Shown: positions 1-9,323, counted from the first letter of the stretch. The stretch is 64,000 nucleotides of DNA from Pseudomonas wayambapalatensis (GCA_014268975.2 CP077096.1:1634501-1698500), one strand, 5' to 3'. The notes: generated by a model from the sequence alone, not told the origin. A program made the numbers and translations.

Positions 1-101
1 TGATCGAGCGTCTGGCCCGTGACTACGCCGGCAAACCGTTGGAATGGCGCCGTTCGCGCGGCCATGCCGAGCACTTCCGCTACCGCATCGATATTCGCTG
101 A
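1..101 (+). CDS. C-terminal end of an unidentified protein (partial)
   Basis: An open frame enters from the left edge (first full codon at position 3) and stops at TGA 99-101, giving the last 32 residues of a protein ending in HFRYRIDIR. The tail is rich in Arg and His and contains no motif I can assign. It lies 129 bases before the MFS transporter on the same strand, so it may or may not share that transcript. The gap to 230 has GC-rich imperfect hairpins (for example CCGTGC/GCACGG near 136-149) but no T-tract. The family is unknown. Confidence 0.5.
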   Translation, partial: IERLARDYAGKPLEWRRSRGHAEHFRYRIDIR

Positions 102-230
102 CCGGGCGCTTCACGCCCCGTTGTGACGTCCGGTGCCGTGCCAGCACGGTGCCGTGGTTCTGCCTGCCCGGCCGGCGTGCGTCCGGCCGCTCTCTGACCT
201 CGCACACACGACATAGAAGGATAAGAAATC

Positions 231-1505
231 ATGTTCAGTTGGTACCGCGAAATCACCTCGCGCGAACGCAAGACGTTCTGGGCCTGCTTTGGTGGCTGGT
301 CGCTCGATGCCCTTGAAGTTCAGATGTTCGGCCTGGCCATCCCGGCGCTGATCGCCGCGTTTTCCCTGACCAAGGGCGATGCTGGGCTGATCAGTGGTCT
401 GACGCTGGTCACCTCGGCGATCGGTGGCTGGCTTGGCGGTACGTTGTCCGACCGTTACGGCCGGGTGCGCACCCTGCAGTGGATGATCCTCTGGTTCTCC
501 TTCTTCACCTTCCTGTCGGCCTTCGTCACCGGCTTCTACCCGCTGCTGTTCGTCAAGGCCATGCAGGGCTTCGGCATTGGTGGCGAGTGGGCCGCGGGCG
601 CGGTGCTGATGGCCGAGACCATCAACCCGAAATACCGCGGCAAGGTCATGGGCACCGTACAGAGCGCCTGGGCCGTGGGCTGGGGCCTGGCGGTGGGGCT
701 GTTTGCGCTGATCTATTCGCTGGTGCCGCAGGAGTTCGCCTGGCGGGTGATGTTCTTCGTCGGCCTGCTGCCGTCGCTGCTGATCATCTGGGTGCGGCGC
801 AACGTACCCGAGCCGGACAGCTTCCAGCGCCTGCAGAAGGAAAAGGCCATTCCCGTCAGCTTCACCAAGTCCATGGCCGGCATCTTCCGTCCTGAACTGC
901 TGCGCGTGACCCTGCTGGGCGGGCTGCTGGGTTTGGGTGCCCATGGTGGTTACCATGCGGTGATGACCTGGCTGCCGACCTTCCTCAAGACCGAGCGCAA
1001 CCTCTCGGTGCTCAACTCCGGCGGCTACCTGGCGGTGATCATCTTCGCCTTCTGGTGTGGTTGCGTGGTCAGTGGCCTGCTCATCGATCGTATTGGCCGG
1101 CGCAAGAACATCCTGCTGTTCGCCCTGTGCTGCGTGCTGACGGTGCAGGCCTACGTGTTCTTCCCGCTGAGCAATACGCAGATGCTGTTCCTCGGCTTCC
1201 CGCTGGGCTTCTTCGCCGCCGGTATCCCCGCGAGCCTGGGGGCGTTCTTCAACGAACTGTACCCGGCCGACGTGCGCGGTGCCGGGGTGGGCTTCTGCTA
1301 CAACTTCGGCCGGGTGCTGTCGGCCGTGTTCCCGTTCCTGGTCGGTCACATGAGCGAATCCATGTCGCTGGGGGCAGCCATCGGCATCGATGCCGGCATC
1401 GCCTACGGCGTGGCAGTGGTCGCCGCACTGTGCCTGCCGGAAACCCGCGGTCGCAACCTCGAGGCCCCTGCCTCGCCGCAGGTTGCGGGTGCGGTCGCCA
1501 AGTAA
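231..1505 (+). CDS. MFS transporter, aromatic acid/metabolite:H+ symporter type
   Basis: The 424-residue product has the hydrophobicity of a 12-helix major facilitator. Motif A is clear after helix 2 (GGTLSDRYGRVRTL, DRYGR at residues 74-78), and a half-repeat copy, DRIGRRK, lies near residue 286 in the second six-helix bundle. The N-terminus (short polar stretch, then SLDALEVQMFGLAIPAL) resembles the AAHS/sialate-type symporters that import organic acids. The start is supported by an AAGGA ribosome site about 8 bases upstream. It lies 16 bases before a metal-dependent hydrolase of the PDC-hydrolase superfamily, which suggests uptake and breakdown of one compound, perhaps an aromatic acid or lactone. 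The substrate cannot be read from the sequence. Confidence 0.85.
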   Translation: MFSWYREITSRERKTFWACFGGWSLDALEVQMFGLAIPALIAAFSLTKGDAGLISGLTLVTSAIGGWLGGTLSDRYGRVRTLQWMILWFSFFTFLSAFVTGFYPLLFVKAMQGFGIGGEWAAGAVLMAETINPKYRGKVMGTVQSAWAVGWGLAVGLFALIYSLVPQEFAWRVMFFVGLLPSLLIIWVRRNVPEPDSFQRLQKEKAIPVSFTKSMAGIFRPELLRVTLLGGLLGLGAHGGYHAVMTWLPTFLKTERNLSVLNSGGYLAVIIFAFWCGCVVSGLLIDRIGRRKNILLFALCCVLTVQAYVFFPLSNTQMLFLGFPLGFFAAGIPASLGAFFNELYPADVRGAGVGFCYNFGRVLSAVFPFLVGHMSESMSLGAAIGIDAGIAYGVAVVAALCLPETRGRNLEAPASPQVAGAVAK

Positions 1506-1521
1506 CTTTCAATAGTCCCGA

Positions 1522-2364
1522 ATGAGCATCATGCCCCAAACCCCTGTTTCCCCATTCACTGCGATCGACAGCCACGCCCACGTGTTCAGCCGTGGGCTGA
1601 ACCTGGCAGCAGAGCGCCGTTACGCACCCACCTACGATGCGCCGCTGGGCGACTACCTGGCCCAGCTGGCCGGGCACGGTTTCAGTCATGGCGTATTGGT
1701 GCAGCCGAGCTTTCTCGGCACCGACAACAGCTACCTGCTGGCGGCGTTGCAAACTGCGCCCAGGCAATTGCGTGGGGTGGTGATGCTCGATCCTGGCGTT
1801 GCGCGCGACACCCTTGAGCAGATGGCGCGCCTCGGTGTACGCGGCGTGCGCCTGAATCTGATGGGGCAGGCCTTGCCTGATCTGCGCGACGCCGGTTGGC
1901 GGTCACTGCTGGAGCTCATCGGCGATCTGGGCTGGCATGTCGAACTGCATCGGCAGGTGGCCGATATACCGGCACTGGTGCGTGCCTTGCAGCCATATGG
2001 TGTGGATATCGTGATCGATCACTTCGGCAGGCCGGATGCACGCCTGGGGTTGGGGCAGCCGGGGTTTGCCGAGCTTCTGACCCTGGGCGGGCAGGGCAAG
2101 GTGTGGGTGAAGGTGTCGGGGATCTATCGGCTGGGTGGCTCGCCCGAGCAGAACCTGGACTTCGCCCGGCAGGCGCTGTGCGCCCTGGAGGCGCATTATG
2201 GCGCGGACCGGTTGATGTGGGGCAGCGACTGGCCGCATACCCAGCATGAGTCGGTGATGAGCTTTACGGCGGTGGTCGAGCAGTTCGATGCACTGGGCTG
2301 CTCGGCTGCGCTGCGTCGATCGCTGTTGGTGGACACGGCGCGGGGGCTGTTCGGGTTCGCGTAG
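1522..2364 (+). CDS. Amidohydrolase (2-pyrone-4,6-dicarboxylate hydrolase-like, COG3618)
   Basis: A 280-residue TIM-barrel hydrolase. The N-terminal metal motif DSHAHVF (His18, His20) and the C-terminal GSDWPHT (about residue 234, the catalytic Asp of this superfamily) are both present, as is the IDHFGRP strand typical of PDC-lactonase/LigI-like enzymes near residue 165. It probably opens a lactone or hydrolyses a related ring compound in the cytoplasm. It follows the MFS transporter by 16 bases and is probably co-transcribed. A second ATG three codons downstream is an alternative start. No other ring-cleavage genes are nearby, so the pathway is unknown. Confidence 0.8.
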   Translation: MSIMPQTPVSPFTAIDSHAHVFSRGLNLAAERRYAPTYDAPLGDYLAQLAGHGFSHGVLVQPSFLGTDNSYLLAALQTAPRQLRGVVMLDPGVARDTLEQMARLGVRGVRLNLMGQALPDLRDAGWRSLLELIGDLGWHVELHRQVADIPALVRALQPYGVDIVIDHFGRPDARLGLGQPGFAELLTLGGQGKVWVKVSGIYRLGGSPEQNLDFARQALCALEAHYGADRLMWGSDWPHTQHESVMSFTAVVEQFDALGCSAALRRSLLVDTARGLFGFA

Positions 2365-2405
2365 GGGCAACTGTCTTTTTCAAAATCTAAAGGCCAGCCC
2401 AATCC

Positions 2406-2493
2406 TTGTAGGAGCGGGCTTGCCCGCGAACACGGGCGTAGCCCGTGCCAGGCACCGCGGTGTGCTTTTCGCGGGCAAGCCCGCTCCTACAAG
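2406..2493. repeat. Inverted pair of REP elements
   Basis: Two copies of the Pseudomonas REP sequence face each other, TGTAGGAGCGGGCTTGCCCG at 2408-2427 and its complement ending in CTCCTACAAG at 2493. A smaller hairpin, CACGGGC/GCCCGTG, sits between them. The block separates the hydrolase from the convergent chemoreceptor gene and may act as a bidirectional end of transcription. Confidence 0.85.
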
Positions 2494-2507
2494 AGGTTCT
2501 CGGTCTG

Positions 2508-4427
2508 TCAGAGGCGGAACCGGCTGATCATCTGCTGCAATTGCCCACCCAGTCGCGCCAGTTCGACGCTGGACACCGAGGTCTGCTCACTGGCCTCGGC
2601 GGTCTGTTCGGAAATATCCCTCACCGTCACCACGCTGCGGCTGATCTCCTCGGCCACAGCGCTCTGCTGCTCGGAGGCTGCAGCAATCTGCTGGTTCATC
2701 AACTGGATGCCCGATACCCGCTGAGTGATGCCCTCCAGCGCAACGCCGGCCTCACGTACCAGTGCCACGCTGCTTTCGGTCAGGCTCTGGCTTTCTTCCA
2801 TCAGGTCGCTGACCGAGCGCGTGCCTTGCTCCAGGCTGCTGATCGCCGATTCGATTTCTTCGGTCGAGGCCTGGGTGCGCTGGGCCAGGCTGCGTACCTC
2901 GTCGGCGACCACGGCAAAACCACGACCGGCCTCGCCAGCGCGGGCGGCCTCGATGGCGGCGTTGAGCGCCAGCAGGTTGGTCTGCTCGGCCACGGCCTTG
3001 ATCACGTCCATCACCTTGCCGATGCGTTGGCTTTCGTTGCGCAGGGCGTCCATCGCCTCATTGGTGGCATCGACCTGGCTGGCCAGGCGGCCGATCTGGG
3101 TCACGGCGCGGGTGACCACACTGTCGCCTTCGCGGGCCTCGAGATCGGTGGCGCTGGCGGCCACCGAGGCTTCGCCAGCATTGCGCGCCACTTCCTGCAC
3201 GGTGGCGGCCATTTCCTGCATCGCGGTGGCGACCTGGTCGGTCTCCTGGCGCTGGCTGCTGGCGCCGGCGCTGGTTTGCGCGGTGATCGCCGAGAGCTCT
3301 TCGGTAGCACTGGCAATCTGCGAGATGCCGTCGCGCACGCCGCCGATCAGTTGGCGTAGCTTGGTAGTCATGCCATGCAGGCTGTTCTGCAACTGGCCGA
3401 GTTCATCACGGCGACTGCTGCTGGGTTGTTCGCCCAAGTTGCCGTCGGCCACCTCCTCCAGGGCGTGCAGGACCCGTTGCAGCGGCTGGCTGATCTGCCG
3501 GGCGATCAGTATCGCCAGCAGGGCGCCGAGCAGCAGGGCGAGGGCGGTGGTGGCGAACTGCAGCGTCTTGGCGAACTGGCTGTCATTGACCACGGCCACC
3601 GCTTGGCTGTCGAGCAATTGGCCGATCAGGGTGGTGAGGGTCGCGACGTCATTGCCCATGTTGGCGCGGTAGTCCATCAGTTTGCGGGTTTCGCCGCGGA
3701 AGGCCTCGACGGCGGCGGCGTAGGCACGCACCTGTTCGTTCAGTTGGCGGAATTCGTCGGCGAACTGGCCATTGAATGTCGCGGTCAGGGTCGGCAGGTC
3801 GTTCACCGTGGTGGCGATCTGCGCATTCATCACCTGCTCGGTGTCTGCGTTGGTGTTGCCGGTGTAGCCACGTACCTGGTAGCGCAGCAGGATCAGGTTC
3901 TCGCGAATCTGGTTGATCGCTTCGCTGCGCACGTAGCGCTGTTCGGCATCGGGCAACGCGCGGACCTGCTTGCGGATGCCGTCGATCGTGGCGAACGACT
4001 GGGTTGCAAGCGCGCCCATCTCTTTTTGCGCCGCGCGCATGGTGCGGTACGACTGCAGGCTCAGTTCCTGGTTGCGGGCGTAGGCCTGCAGGGTCTGCTC
4101 GGCCTTGTCGAGGGTCTGCAGGTTGGTCGCGTTGCGCATGATGCCGTGGAGTTTCGTCAAACGGGCCTGGAAGGCCGCCAGTGTCTGTTGCAACGCCTTG
4201 TCCTGTGCTTCGTCGCCACTGGACATGGCGTGTTGCAGGCGCGCCTCGCGCAGATCGCCCAGGGCATCGTTGAGTGCGGAGACGTCGCTGACCACTTCGC
4301 TGCGCCGTACCAGGCTGCCCAGGGCGTCCCAGCCGATCAGCGACTGGGCCAGGGTCAGCACGAGGACCAGGCCAAAACCGAGGCCGAGTTTGTGTGCGAT
4401 CTTCAGATCGCCGAACCAGGTGAACAT
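2508..4427 (-). CDS. Methyl-accepting chemotaxis protein with large periplasmic sensor
   Basis: The 639-residue receptor starts with an N-terminal membrane helix (about 12-32), then a roughly 250-residue mainly helical periplasmic region. A second membrane helix ([19 protein letters not shown], about 290-310) leads into a HAMP linker and a cytoplasmic signalling domain. The hairpin tip that contacts CheA/CheW is well conserved ([19 protein letters not shown]). The sensor length fits a helical bimodular (HBM) domain as in McpS-type receptors for organic acids, but the ligand is a guess. There is no C-terminal CheR-tethering pentapeptide. The start has GGAG about 10 bases upstream, and a FliA-like promoter precedes it. 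Confidence 0.88.
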   Translation of the reverse strand: MFTWFGDLKIAHKLGLGFGLVLVLTLAQSLIGWDALGSLVRRSEVVSDVSALNDALGDLREARLQHAMSSGDEAQDKALQQTLAAFQARLTKLHGIMRNATNLQTLDKAEQTLQAYARNQELSLQSYRTMRAAQKEMGALATQSFATIDGIRKQVRALPDAEQRYVRSEAINQIRENLILLRYQVRGYTGNTNADTEQVMNAQIATTVNDLPTLTATFNGQFADEFRQLNEQVRAYAAAVEAFRGETRKLMDYRANMGNDVATLTTLIGQLLDSQAVAVVNDSQFAKTLQFATTALALLLGALLAILIARQISQPLQRVLHALEEVADGNLGEQPSSSRRDELGQLQNSLHGMTTKLRQLIGGVRDGISQIASATEELSAITAQTSAGASSQRQETDQVATAMQEMAATVQEVARNAGEASVAASATDLEAREGDSVVTRAVTQIGRLASQVDATNEAMDALRNESQRIGKVMDVIKAVAEQTNLLALNAAIEAARAGEAGRGFAVVADEVRSLAQRTQASTEEIESAISSLEQGTRSVSDLMEESQSLTESSVALVREAGVALEGITQRVSGIQLMNQQIAAASEQQSAVAEEISRSVVTVRDISEQTAEASEQTSVSSVELARLGGQLQQMISRFRL

Positions 4428-4507
4428 CTGCTGCTGTACTCCTTTTCTTGTGCGTTGGAGGAGAGCCGAAGGCTGATCCTGTTACCGGATTTAGTCATCT
4501 ATATGAA

Positions 4508-4536
4508 TTATCGGCAGCCTTGCAATAATCTGAAAA
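4508..4536 (-). promoter_or_regulatory. Predicted FliA (sigma-28) promoter of the chemoreceptor
   Basis: Read on the minus strand, a perfect GCCGATAA -10 element (4515-4508) follows a 15-base spacer from TTTTCA (4536-4531), a weak match to the flagellar -35. It lies about 80 bases before the receptor start codon. Chemoreceptor genes are commonly controlled by FliA, which supports the call; the poor -35 lowers confidence. Confidence 0.55.
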
Positions 4537-4696
4537 GGGTTTGCAGAAAAAATAATGGCATATAGCCATTAATCGATTCGTTGTGCGTGATGCGGTTCGC
4601 AGGCCAGTTGCCAGGGATGGGAAATCCCGTGCAGATTTGTGGCTTCTCGCGATGAGCAGACCTCCAATTGACAACGCCCTCTCAGGAACAAGGACG

Positions 4697-6571
4697 ATGA
4701 GTCATTCCTCGCAATTCACCTTGCTCGGCAAGCGGCGCTTCCTGCCGTTCTTCATCACCCAGTCGCTGGGTGCCTTCAACGACAACCTGTTCAAGCAGTC
4801 GCTGATCCTGGCGATCCTCTACAAGCTCAGCCTGGAGGGCGACCGTTCGATCTGGGTCAACCTTTGCGCGCTGCTATTCATCCTGCCGTTCTTCCTGTTC
4901 TCGGCGCTGGCCGGGCAGTTTGGCGAGAAGTTCGCCAAGGATGCGCTGATCCGCGCGATCAAGCTGGCTGAAGTGGTGATCATGGTGATTGGCGCGGTGG
5001 GCTTTCTCAGTGATCACCTGGAACTGATGCTGCTGACATTGTTTGCCATGGGCACTCATTCGGCGCTGTTCGGGCCGGTGAAGTACTCGATCCTGCCCCA
5101 GGCCTTGCGCGAAGACGAACTGGTCGGCGGCAACGGGCTGGTGGAAATGGGCACCTTCCTGGCGATCCTGGCCGGCACCATCGGTGCCGGGGTGATGATG
5201 TCCTCGGGCAACTACGCCACGGTGGTGGCCGGAGGCATCGTCGGCACTGCGGTGCTCGGCTACCTGGCCAGCCGCTGGATTCCGCGGGCGGCGGCGGTGG
5301 CGCCGCAGATGAAGCTGGATTGGAATATCTTCAAGCAGTCCTGGGCCACCTTGCGCCTGGGCTTGGGGCAGACCCCGGCGGTGTCGCGCTCGATCGTCGG
5401 CAACTCGTGGTTCTGGTTCGTCGGGGCGATCTACCTGACGCAGATCCCGGCTTACGCCAAGGACTGGCTGCATGGCGACGAGACCGTGGTCACGCTGGTG
5501 CTGACGCTGTTCTCGGTGGGCATTGCCGTGGGGTCGCTGCTGTGCGAACGCCTGAGCGGGCGCAAGGTGGAGATCGGCCTGGTGCCGTTCGGCTCGTTCG
5601 GCTTGACCCTGTTCGGCCTGCTCTGGTGGTGGCATTCGGGTGATGTGCCAGCCGCTGCTGCGCCACACGATTGGCTGAGCCTTTTGGGCATGAGCCAGGC
5701 CTGGTGGATCATGGTCTCGATCGTCGGGCTTGGTGTGTTCGGTGGTTTCTACATCGTGCCGCTGTACGCCTTGATCCAGGCGCGTACGCCTGAAGACCAG
5801 CGCGCCCGGGTGATCGCCGCGAACAACATCCTCAATGCCCTGTTCATGGTGGTCTCGGCGATCGTCACCATCGTCCTCTTGAGCCTGGCCGACCTGAGCA
5901 TCCCGCAGCTGTTCCTGGTGGTGTCGCTGCTCAACATTGCGGTCAACGCCTACATCTTCCGCATTGTTCCTGAATTCACCATGCGCTTCCTGATCTGGCT
6001 GCTCAGCCATTCGATGTACCGCGTCGAGCACCGCGACCTCGATCGTATCCCTGACGAGGGGGCGGCGCTGTTGGTGTGCAACCATGTGTCGTTCGTCGAT
6101 GCGCTGCTGATCGGCGGTGCGATCCGCCGACCGATCCGTTTCGTCATGTACTACAAGATCTACAACCTGCCGGTGCTCAACTTCGTGTTCCGCACTGCCG
6201 GGGCCATCCCGATTGCCGGGCGCAGTGAGGACGAGGCGACGTACGAGCGGGCCTTTGCGCGCATTGCCGAGTACCTGCGGGCGGGTGAGGTGGTGTGCAT
6301 CTTCCCGGAAGGCAAGCTGACCGCCGATGGTGAGATCGATGTGTTCAAGGGCGGGGTCAACAAAATTCTCCAGGAAACCCCGGTGCCGGTGATTCCGCTG
6401 GCTTTGCAGGGGCTGTGGGGGAGCTTCTTCAGTCGCGATCCGGCCAAGGGCTTTCTGCGCCGGTTATGGTCGCGGGTGACCCTGGTGGCCGGTGCCGCCA
6501 TCCCGGTGGAGGCGGCCCAGCCTGAAGCGCTGCGCGAGAAGGTCAGTGCCCTGCGCGGCGACTTGCGTTGA
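4697..6571 (+). CDS. LplT-like lysophospholipid transporter fused to PlsC acyltransferase
   Basis: Two fused modules are visible in the 624 residues. Residues 1 to about 430 are an MFS transporter of the LplT type (FFITQSLGAFNDNLFKQSL near the start). The C-terminal part is a glycerolipid acyltransferase with the catalytic HX4D box NHVSFVD (about 461-467) and FPEGKLT (about 535). E. coli uses separate LplT and Aas for flipping lysophospholipids inward and re-acylating them; here transport and acyl transfer are on one chain without the AMP-ligase part of Aas. The frame extends upstream to 4583, but the ATG at 4697 has AGGA motifs at 4684 and 4691 and starts the conserved region. Confidence 0.85.
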   Translation: MSHSSQFTLLGKRRFLPFFITQSLGAFNDNLFKQSLILAILYKLSLEGDRSIWVNLCALLFILPFFLFSALAGQFGEKFAKDALIRAIKLAEVVIMVIGAVGFLSDHLELMLLTLFAMGTHSALFGPVKYSILPQALREDELVGGNGLVEMGTFLAILAGTIGAGVMMSSGNYATVVAGGIVGTAVLGYLASRWIPRAAAVAPQMKLDWNIFKQSWATLRLGLGQTPAVSRSIVGNSWFWFVGAIYLTQIPAYAKDWLHGDETVVTLVLTLFSVGIAVGSLLCERLSGRKVEIGLVPFGSFGLTLFGLLWWWHSGDVPAAAAPHDWLSLLGMSQAWWIMVSIVGLGVFGGFYIVPLYALIQARTPEDQRARVIAANNILNALFMVVSAIVTIVLLSLADLSIPQLFLVVSLLNIAVNAYIFRIVPEFTMRFLIWLLSHSMYRVEHRDLDRIPDEGAALLVCNHVSFVDALLIGGAIRRPIRFVMYYKIYNLPVLNFVFRTAGAIPIAGRSEDEATYERAFARIAEYLRAGEVVCIFPEGKLTADGEIDVFKGGVNKILQETPVPVIPLALQGLWGSFFSRDPAKGFLRRLWSRVTLVAGAAIPVEAAQPEALREKVSALRGDLR

Positions 6572-6586
6572 GGGAAAGGGCGAAGG

Positions 6587-6904
6587 TCAGCTGGCGCTGA
6601 CCTTCAGGCCGATCAGGCCGGCGACGATCAGCGCAACGCTGAGCAGTCGTACCAGTGCCATGGATTCGCCGAACAGGATGATCCCGGCGATTACCGTGCC
6701 GATCGCGCCGACGCCGGTCCAGATGGCGTAGGCAGTGCCCAGCGGCAATTCCTTCATGGCCAGGCCAAGCAGGCCCAGGCTCACGGCCATGGCGGCGACG
6801 GTCAGTGCGGTGGGGAGTGGGCGAGTGAAGCCATCGGTGTATTTGAGGCCGACAGCCCAGCCGACTTCGAACAGGCCGGCGAAGAACAGGATGATCCAGG
6901 ACAT
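6587..6904 (-). CDS. sugE: SMR-family exporter, guanidinium exporter Gdx/SugE type
   Basis: A 105-residue, four-helix small multidrug resistance protein. The essential membrane Glu is at residue 13 ([16 protein letters not shown]), and WTGVGAIGT in helix 3 marks the SugE/Gdx branch rather than EmrE. Family members exchange guanidinium for protons as dual-topology dimers. A good GGAGA ribosome site lies 8 bases upstream. The leader carries two hairpins with ACGR tetraloops, as in the guanidine-II riboswitch, so guanidinium is the expected substrate and inducer. The name gdx is equally suitable. Confidence 0.92.
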   Translation of the reverse strand: MSWIILFFAGLFEVGWAVGLKYTDGFTRPLPTALTVAAMAVSLGLLGLAMKELPLGTAYAIWTGVGAIGTVIAGIILFGESMALVRLLSVALIVAGLIGLKVSAS

Positions 6905-6910
6905 GATGAT

Positions 6911-6977
6911 TCTCCATCGTTGAAAGATGGGGCCGTCCCCGGATTGGTCACGCCTTGCGTCGTGAGGTCGTCCTCAC
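6911..6977 (-). promoter_or_regulatory. Guanidine-II (mini-ykkC) riboswitch upstream of sugE
   Basis: On the minus strand the leader contains P1 = GTGAGG-ACGA-CCTCAC (6977-6962) and, 21 bases later, P2 = GGGG-ACGG-CCCC (6940-6929). Two tandem hairpins with ACGR loops define the guanidine-II class. After P2, CCATC (6930-6926) can pair with GATGG (6918-6914), whose last two G are the first bases of the GGAGA ribosome site (6915-6911). The CCATC segment shares two bases with the 3' arm of P2, so stabilising P2 should release the ribosome site. This fits a translational ON switch. Confidence 0.88.
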
Positions 6978-7033
6978 AGTGCGCACTATATTGCACATCT
7001 GTAGGGTTGCAGGCAAGTGGTGGCTGTCCGGGC

Positions 7034-7123
7034 CTCTTCGCGGGCAAGTCGCGGCGGCGAACCGCCGCTCCTACAAGGTATCCAGCTGTCTTGAGTGTGG
7101 GAGCGGGCTTGCCCGCGAAGAGC
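7034..7123. repeat. REP elements between the sugE leader and the BASS gene
   Basis: A diverged REP (TTCGCGGGCAAGTCG... to CCGCTCCTACAAG, 7038-7077) is followed by a canonical copy, GTGGGAGCGGGCTTGCCCGC, at 7097-7116. Between the two same-strand genes they may serve as the BASS gene's end signal; there is no T-tract. Confidence 0.75.
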
Positions 7124-7130
7124 CCCCCGC

Positions 7131-8096
7131 TCAGTGCCCGACTTGCGCCTGTTCCTCCCCAGCACCGCGGGGCTCTTCCAGGCGCCTGAACCAGGTCGAG
7201 AGCAAGGCCCCGGAAATGTTGTGCCAGACACTGAACAGCGCGCTGGGCACCGCCGCCAGCGGTGAGAAATGCGCCGCTGCCAGGGCTGCGCCCAGGCCCG
7301 AGTTCTGCATCCCCACCTCCAGCGCCAGCGACTTGCGCTGCGCCAGGGGCAGCTTGCACAGCTTGCCGGTCAGATAGCCCAGCAGGAAGCCGAAGCTGTT
7401 GTGCAGGATCACCACCGCCATGATCAGCAGGCCGGACTCGGCGATCTTCGCCTGGCTGGCCGCGACCACCGCGCAGACGATCATCACGATGCTCACCACC
7501 GACACCAGTGGCAGCACCTGCACCGCCACCTGTACGCGCGCGCCGAGCAGCTTCTGCGCCAGCACGCCGAGCACGATCGGCAGCATCACCAACTGCAGGA
7601 TCGACCAGAACATGTCCATGAACGAGACGGGCAGCCAGGCCGAGGCCAGGAACCAGATCAGCGCCGGGGTCAGCAAGGGGGCGAGCAGGGTGGTGACTGC
7701 GGCGATGGCCACAGCCAGTGCCAGGTCGCCCTTGGACAGCCAGACCATCACGTTCGAGGCCGTGCCGCTCGGGCAGCAGCCGACCAGGATCACGCCCACG
7801 GCGATTTCCGGCGGCAGATGAAACAGTTGGCACAGCAGCCAGGCAACGCCCGGCATGATCACGAAATGCGCCACCACTCCCAGCGCCACGCGCCAGGGTT
7901 GACGGGCGAGGGCGGCGAAATCGTCGAGCTTGAGCGTAAGCCCCATGCCGAACATCACCAGCCCCAGCAGCGGCACGATGGCCACCTTAAGGGCGATGAA
8001 CCATTGCGGTTGCAGGTAGGCCAGGCAGGCGAACACCAGGACCCAGAGGGCGAAGGTGTTACCGACGAAACGGCTGAAGGCGGCGAGGGCACGCAT
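7131..8096 (-). CDS. Bile acid:sodium symporter family (BASS) transporter
   Basis: A 321-residue polytopic protein with about ten hydrophobic segments. GCCPSGTASNVMVWLSKGD (about 107-125) is the signature of bacterial BASS/YocS-like carriers, and the second half-repeat sodium/substrate region reads LEVGMQNSGLGAALA (near 266). Members move organic anions or pantothenate-pathway metabolites with sodium; the substrate is not predictable here. The hydrophilic tail after FRRLEEPRG looks unstructured. It is transcribed alone, with REP hairpins on both sides. Confidence 0.85.
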   Translation of the reverse strand: MRALAAFSRFVGNTFALWVLVFACLAYLQPQWFIALKVAIVPLLGLVMFGMGLTLKLDDFAALARQPWRVALGVVAHFVIMPGVAWLLCQLFHLPPEIAVGVILVGCCPSGTASNVMVWLSKGDLALAVAIAAVTTLLAPLLTPALIWFLASAWLPVSFMDMFWSILQLVMLPIVLGVLAQKLLGARVQVAVQVLPLVSVVSIVMIVCAVVAASQAKIAESGLLIMAVVILHNSFGFLLGYLTGKLCKLPLAQRKSLALEVGMQNSGLGAALAAAHFSPLAAVPSALFSVWHNISGALLSTWFRRLEEPRGAGEEQAQVGH

Positions 8097-8139
8097 GGGG
8101 GATTCCTTTTCTATTTATAGCTTTTGTGGCATTCACTGG

Positions 8140-8168
8140 CCTCTTCGCGAGCTTGCCCGCGAAGAGGT
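8140..8168. repeat. REP-like hairpin upstream of the BASS gene
   Basis: CCTCTTCGCG pairs with CGCGAAGAGG around an AGCTTGCC loop. It lies between rdgC and the BASS gene, both on the minus strand, and may end rdgC transcription. Confidence 0.65.
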
Positions 8169-8217
8169 CGGTACTGGCGACAACACAACCACCCCAGCAC
8201 CGGCCCTTCAACCTGAA

Positions 8218-9138
8218 TCAGACCCCCTGCGGAATCTCTTCCCCACCCAGGGCTTCGAACAGCACCGGCAGGAATTCGTTGAGGGTCATCATCATCAACA
8301 GGAAGCTTGCGTCGAACTGTTGCGCGGCTTCGTCGCCACCATCCTGCTCGGCCTGCTCCTGCAGCAGTTCCTCGAATTTCAGGCGCTTGATCACCATCTT
8401 GTCGTCGAGCACGAACGACAGTTTGTCCTGCCAGGCCAGGGCCAGTTGCGTGACCAGCTTGCCGGTGCTCAGGTGCAACTGGATTTCCTCGCTGGCCAGG
8501 TCCTGGCGCTTGCAGCGCACGATGCCACCGTCTTCGGCGGTGTCGCGCAGCTCGCATTCATCCAGTGGATAGAAGCCTTCGGCAGGCTGCTGCGACTTGA
8601 CCCAGTCGGTCATGGTCGCGGTCGGGGCGATCTTCACGGTGGCCGGGCGCACCGGCAGCGAACCCATGACTTCACGTAGCGTGGAGAGCAGGTCTTCGGC
8701 GCGCTTGGCGCTGGCCGAGTTGACCAGGATCAGGCCCTGGCGCGGGGCGATGGCAGCGAAGATCATCGAGCGGCGGATGAAAGCACGCGGCAGGAAGGCC
8801 TGGATGATCTCGTCCTTGATCTGGTCGCGTTCCTTCTTGTAGACCTTGCGCATCTGCTCGGTCTCGATCTCTTCGACCTTCTCCTTGACCGCATCGTTGA
8901 CCACGCTGCTGGGCAGGATACGTTCTTCCTTGCGTGCGGCAATCAACAGGAATTCACCGCTGACGTGCACCAGGGGAGCGTCTTCGCCCTTGCCGAACGG
9001 AGCGACGAAGCCGTAAGTGGTCAGCTCCTGGCTGGCGCAGGGGCGGGCCGGCTTGCTGGCCAGGGCGGTCTCCAGCGCTTCAGGCTCGAACGGGACATCC
9101 TGGGTCAGGCGGTAGGTCAGCAGGTTCTTGAACCACAT
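8218..9138 (-). CDS. rdgC: Recombination-associated protein RdgC
   Basis: The 306-residue product begins [13 protein letters not shown] and ends with a [19 protein letters not shown] region, both hallmarks of RdgC. RdgC forms a ring-shaped dimer on DNA and limits RecA filament formation. The open frame extends 12 codons further upstream, but the conserved N-terminus and an AAGGAG element about 12 bases before it favour the ATG at 9138. A conserved acidic/Lys stretch ([20 protein letters not shown]) is present. It appears monocistronic. Confidence 0.95.
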   Translation of the reverse strand: MWFKNLLTYRLTQDVPFEPEALETALASKPARPCASQELTTYGFVAPFGKGEDAPLVHVSGEFLLIAARKEERILPSSVVNDAVKEKVEEIETEQMRKVYKKERDQIKDEIIQAFLPRAFIRRSMIFAAIAPRQGLILVNSASAKRAEDLLSTLREVMGSLPVRPATVKIAPTATMTDWVKSQQPAEGFYPLDECELRDTAEDGGIVRCKRQDLASEEIQLHLSTGKLVTQLALAWQDKLSFVLDDKMVIKRLKFEELLQEQAEQDGGDEAAQQFDASFLLMMMTLNEFLPVLFEALGGEEIPQGV

Positions 9139-9274
9139 GAGGGGGAATCTCTCCTTAATGCATAAGGCGGGCATTATTCTCCGAGCAGTGGTTGCAGGCC
9201 AACCCTGTCAGAGGGCCAGCAGTGACTTATTCATAGGTCTTTGAAAGATCAGATAAAAAATTTGAAAAAAGTGC

Positions 9275-9303
9275 TTGCCAGGGTACAGGGTCCTCCGTAG
9301 AAT
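9275..9303 (+). promoter_or_regulatory. Sigma-70 promoter of the tRNA-Val/tRNA-Asp unit
   Basis: TTGCCA (9275-9280), a 17-base spacer and TAGAAT (9298-9303) form a near-consensus promoter, with an A-rich stretch upstream that could be an UP element. The discriminator is GC-rich (GCGCGCC), typical of stringently controlled stable RNA promoters. The first tRNA starts 21 bases after the -10. Confidence 0.85.
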
Positions 9304-9323
9304 GCGCGCCACACCGAGACGAA

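Noticed and set aside
2445..3359. 304-codon plus-strand frame opposite the chemoreceptor
   Set aside because: It opposes the conserved signalling domain, starts inside a REP pair and has no motif.
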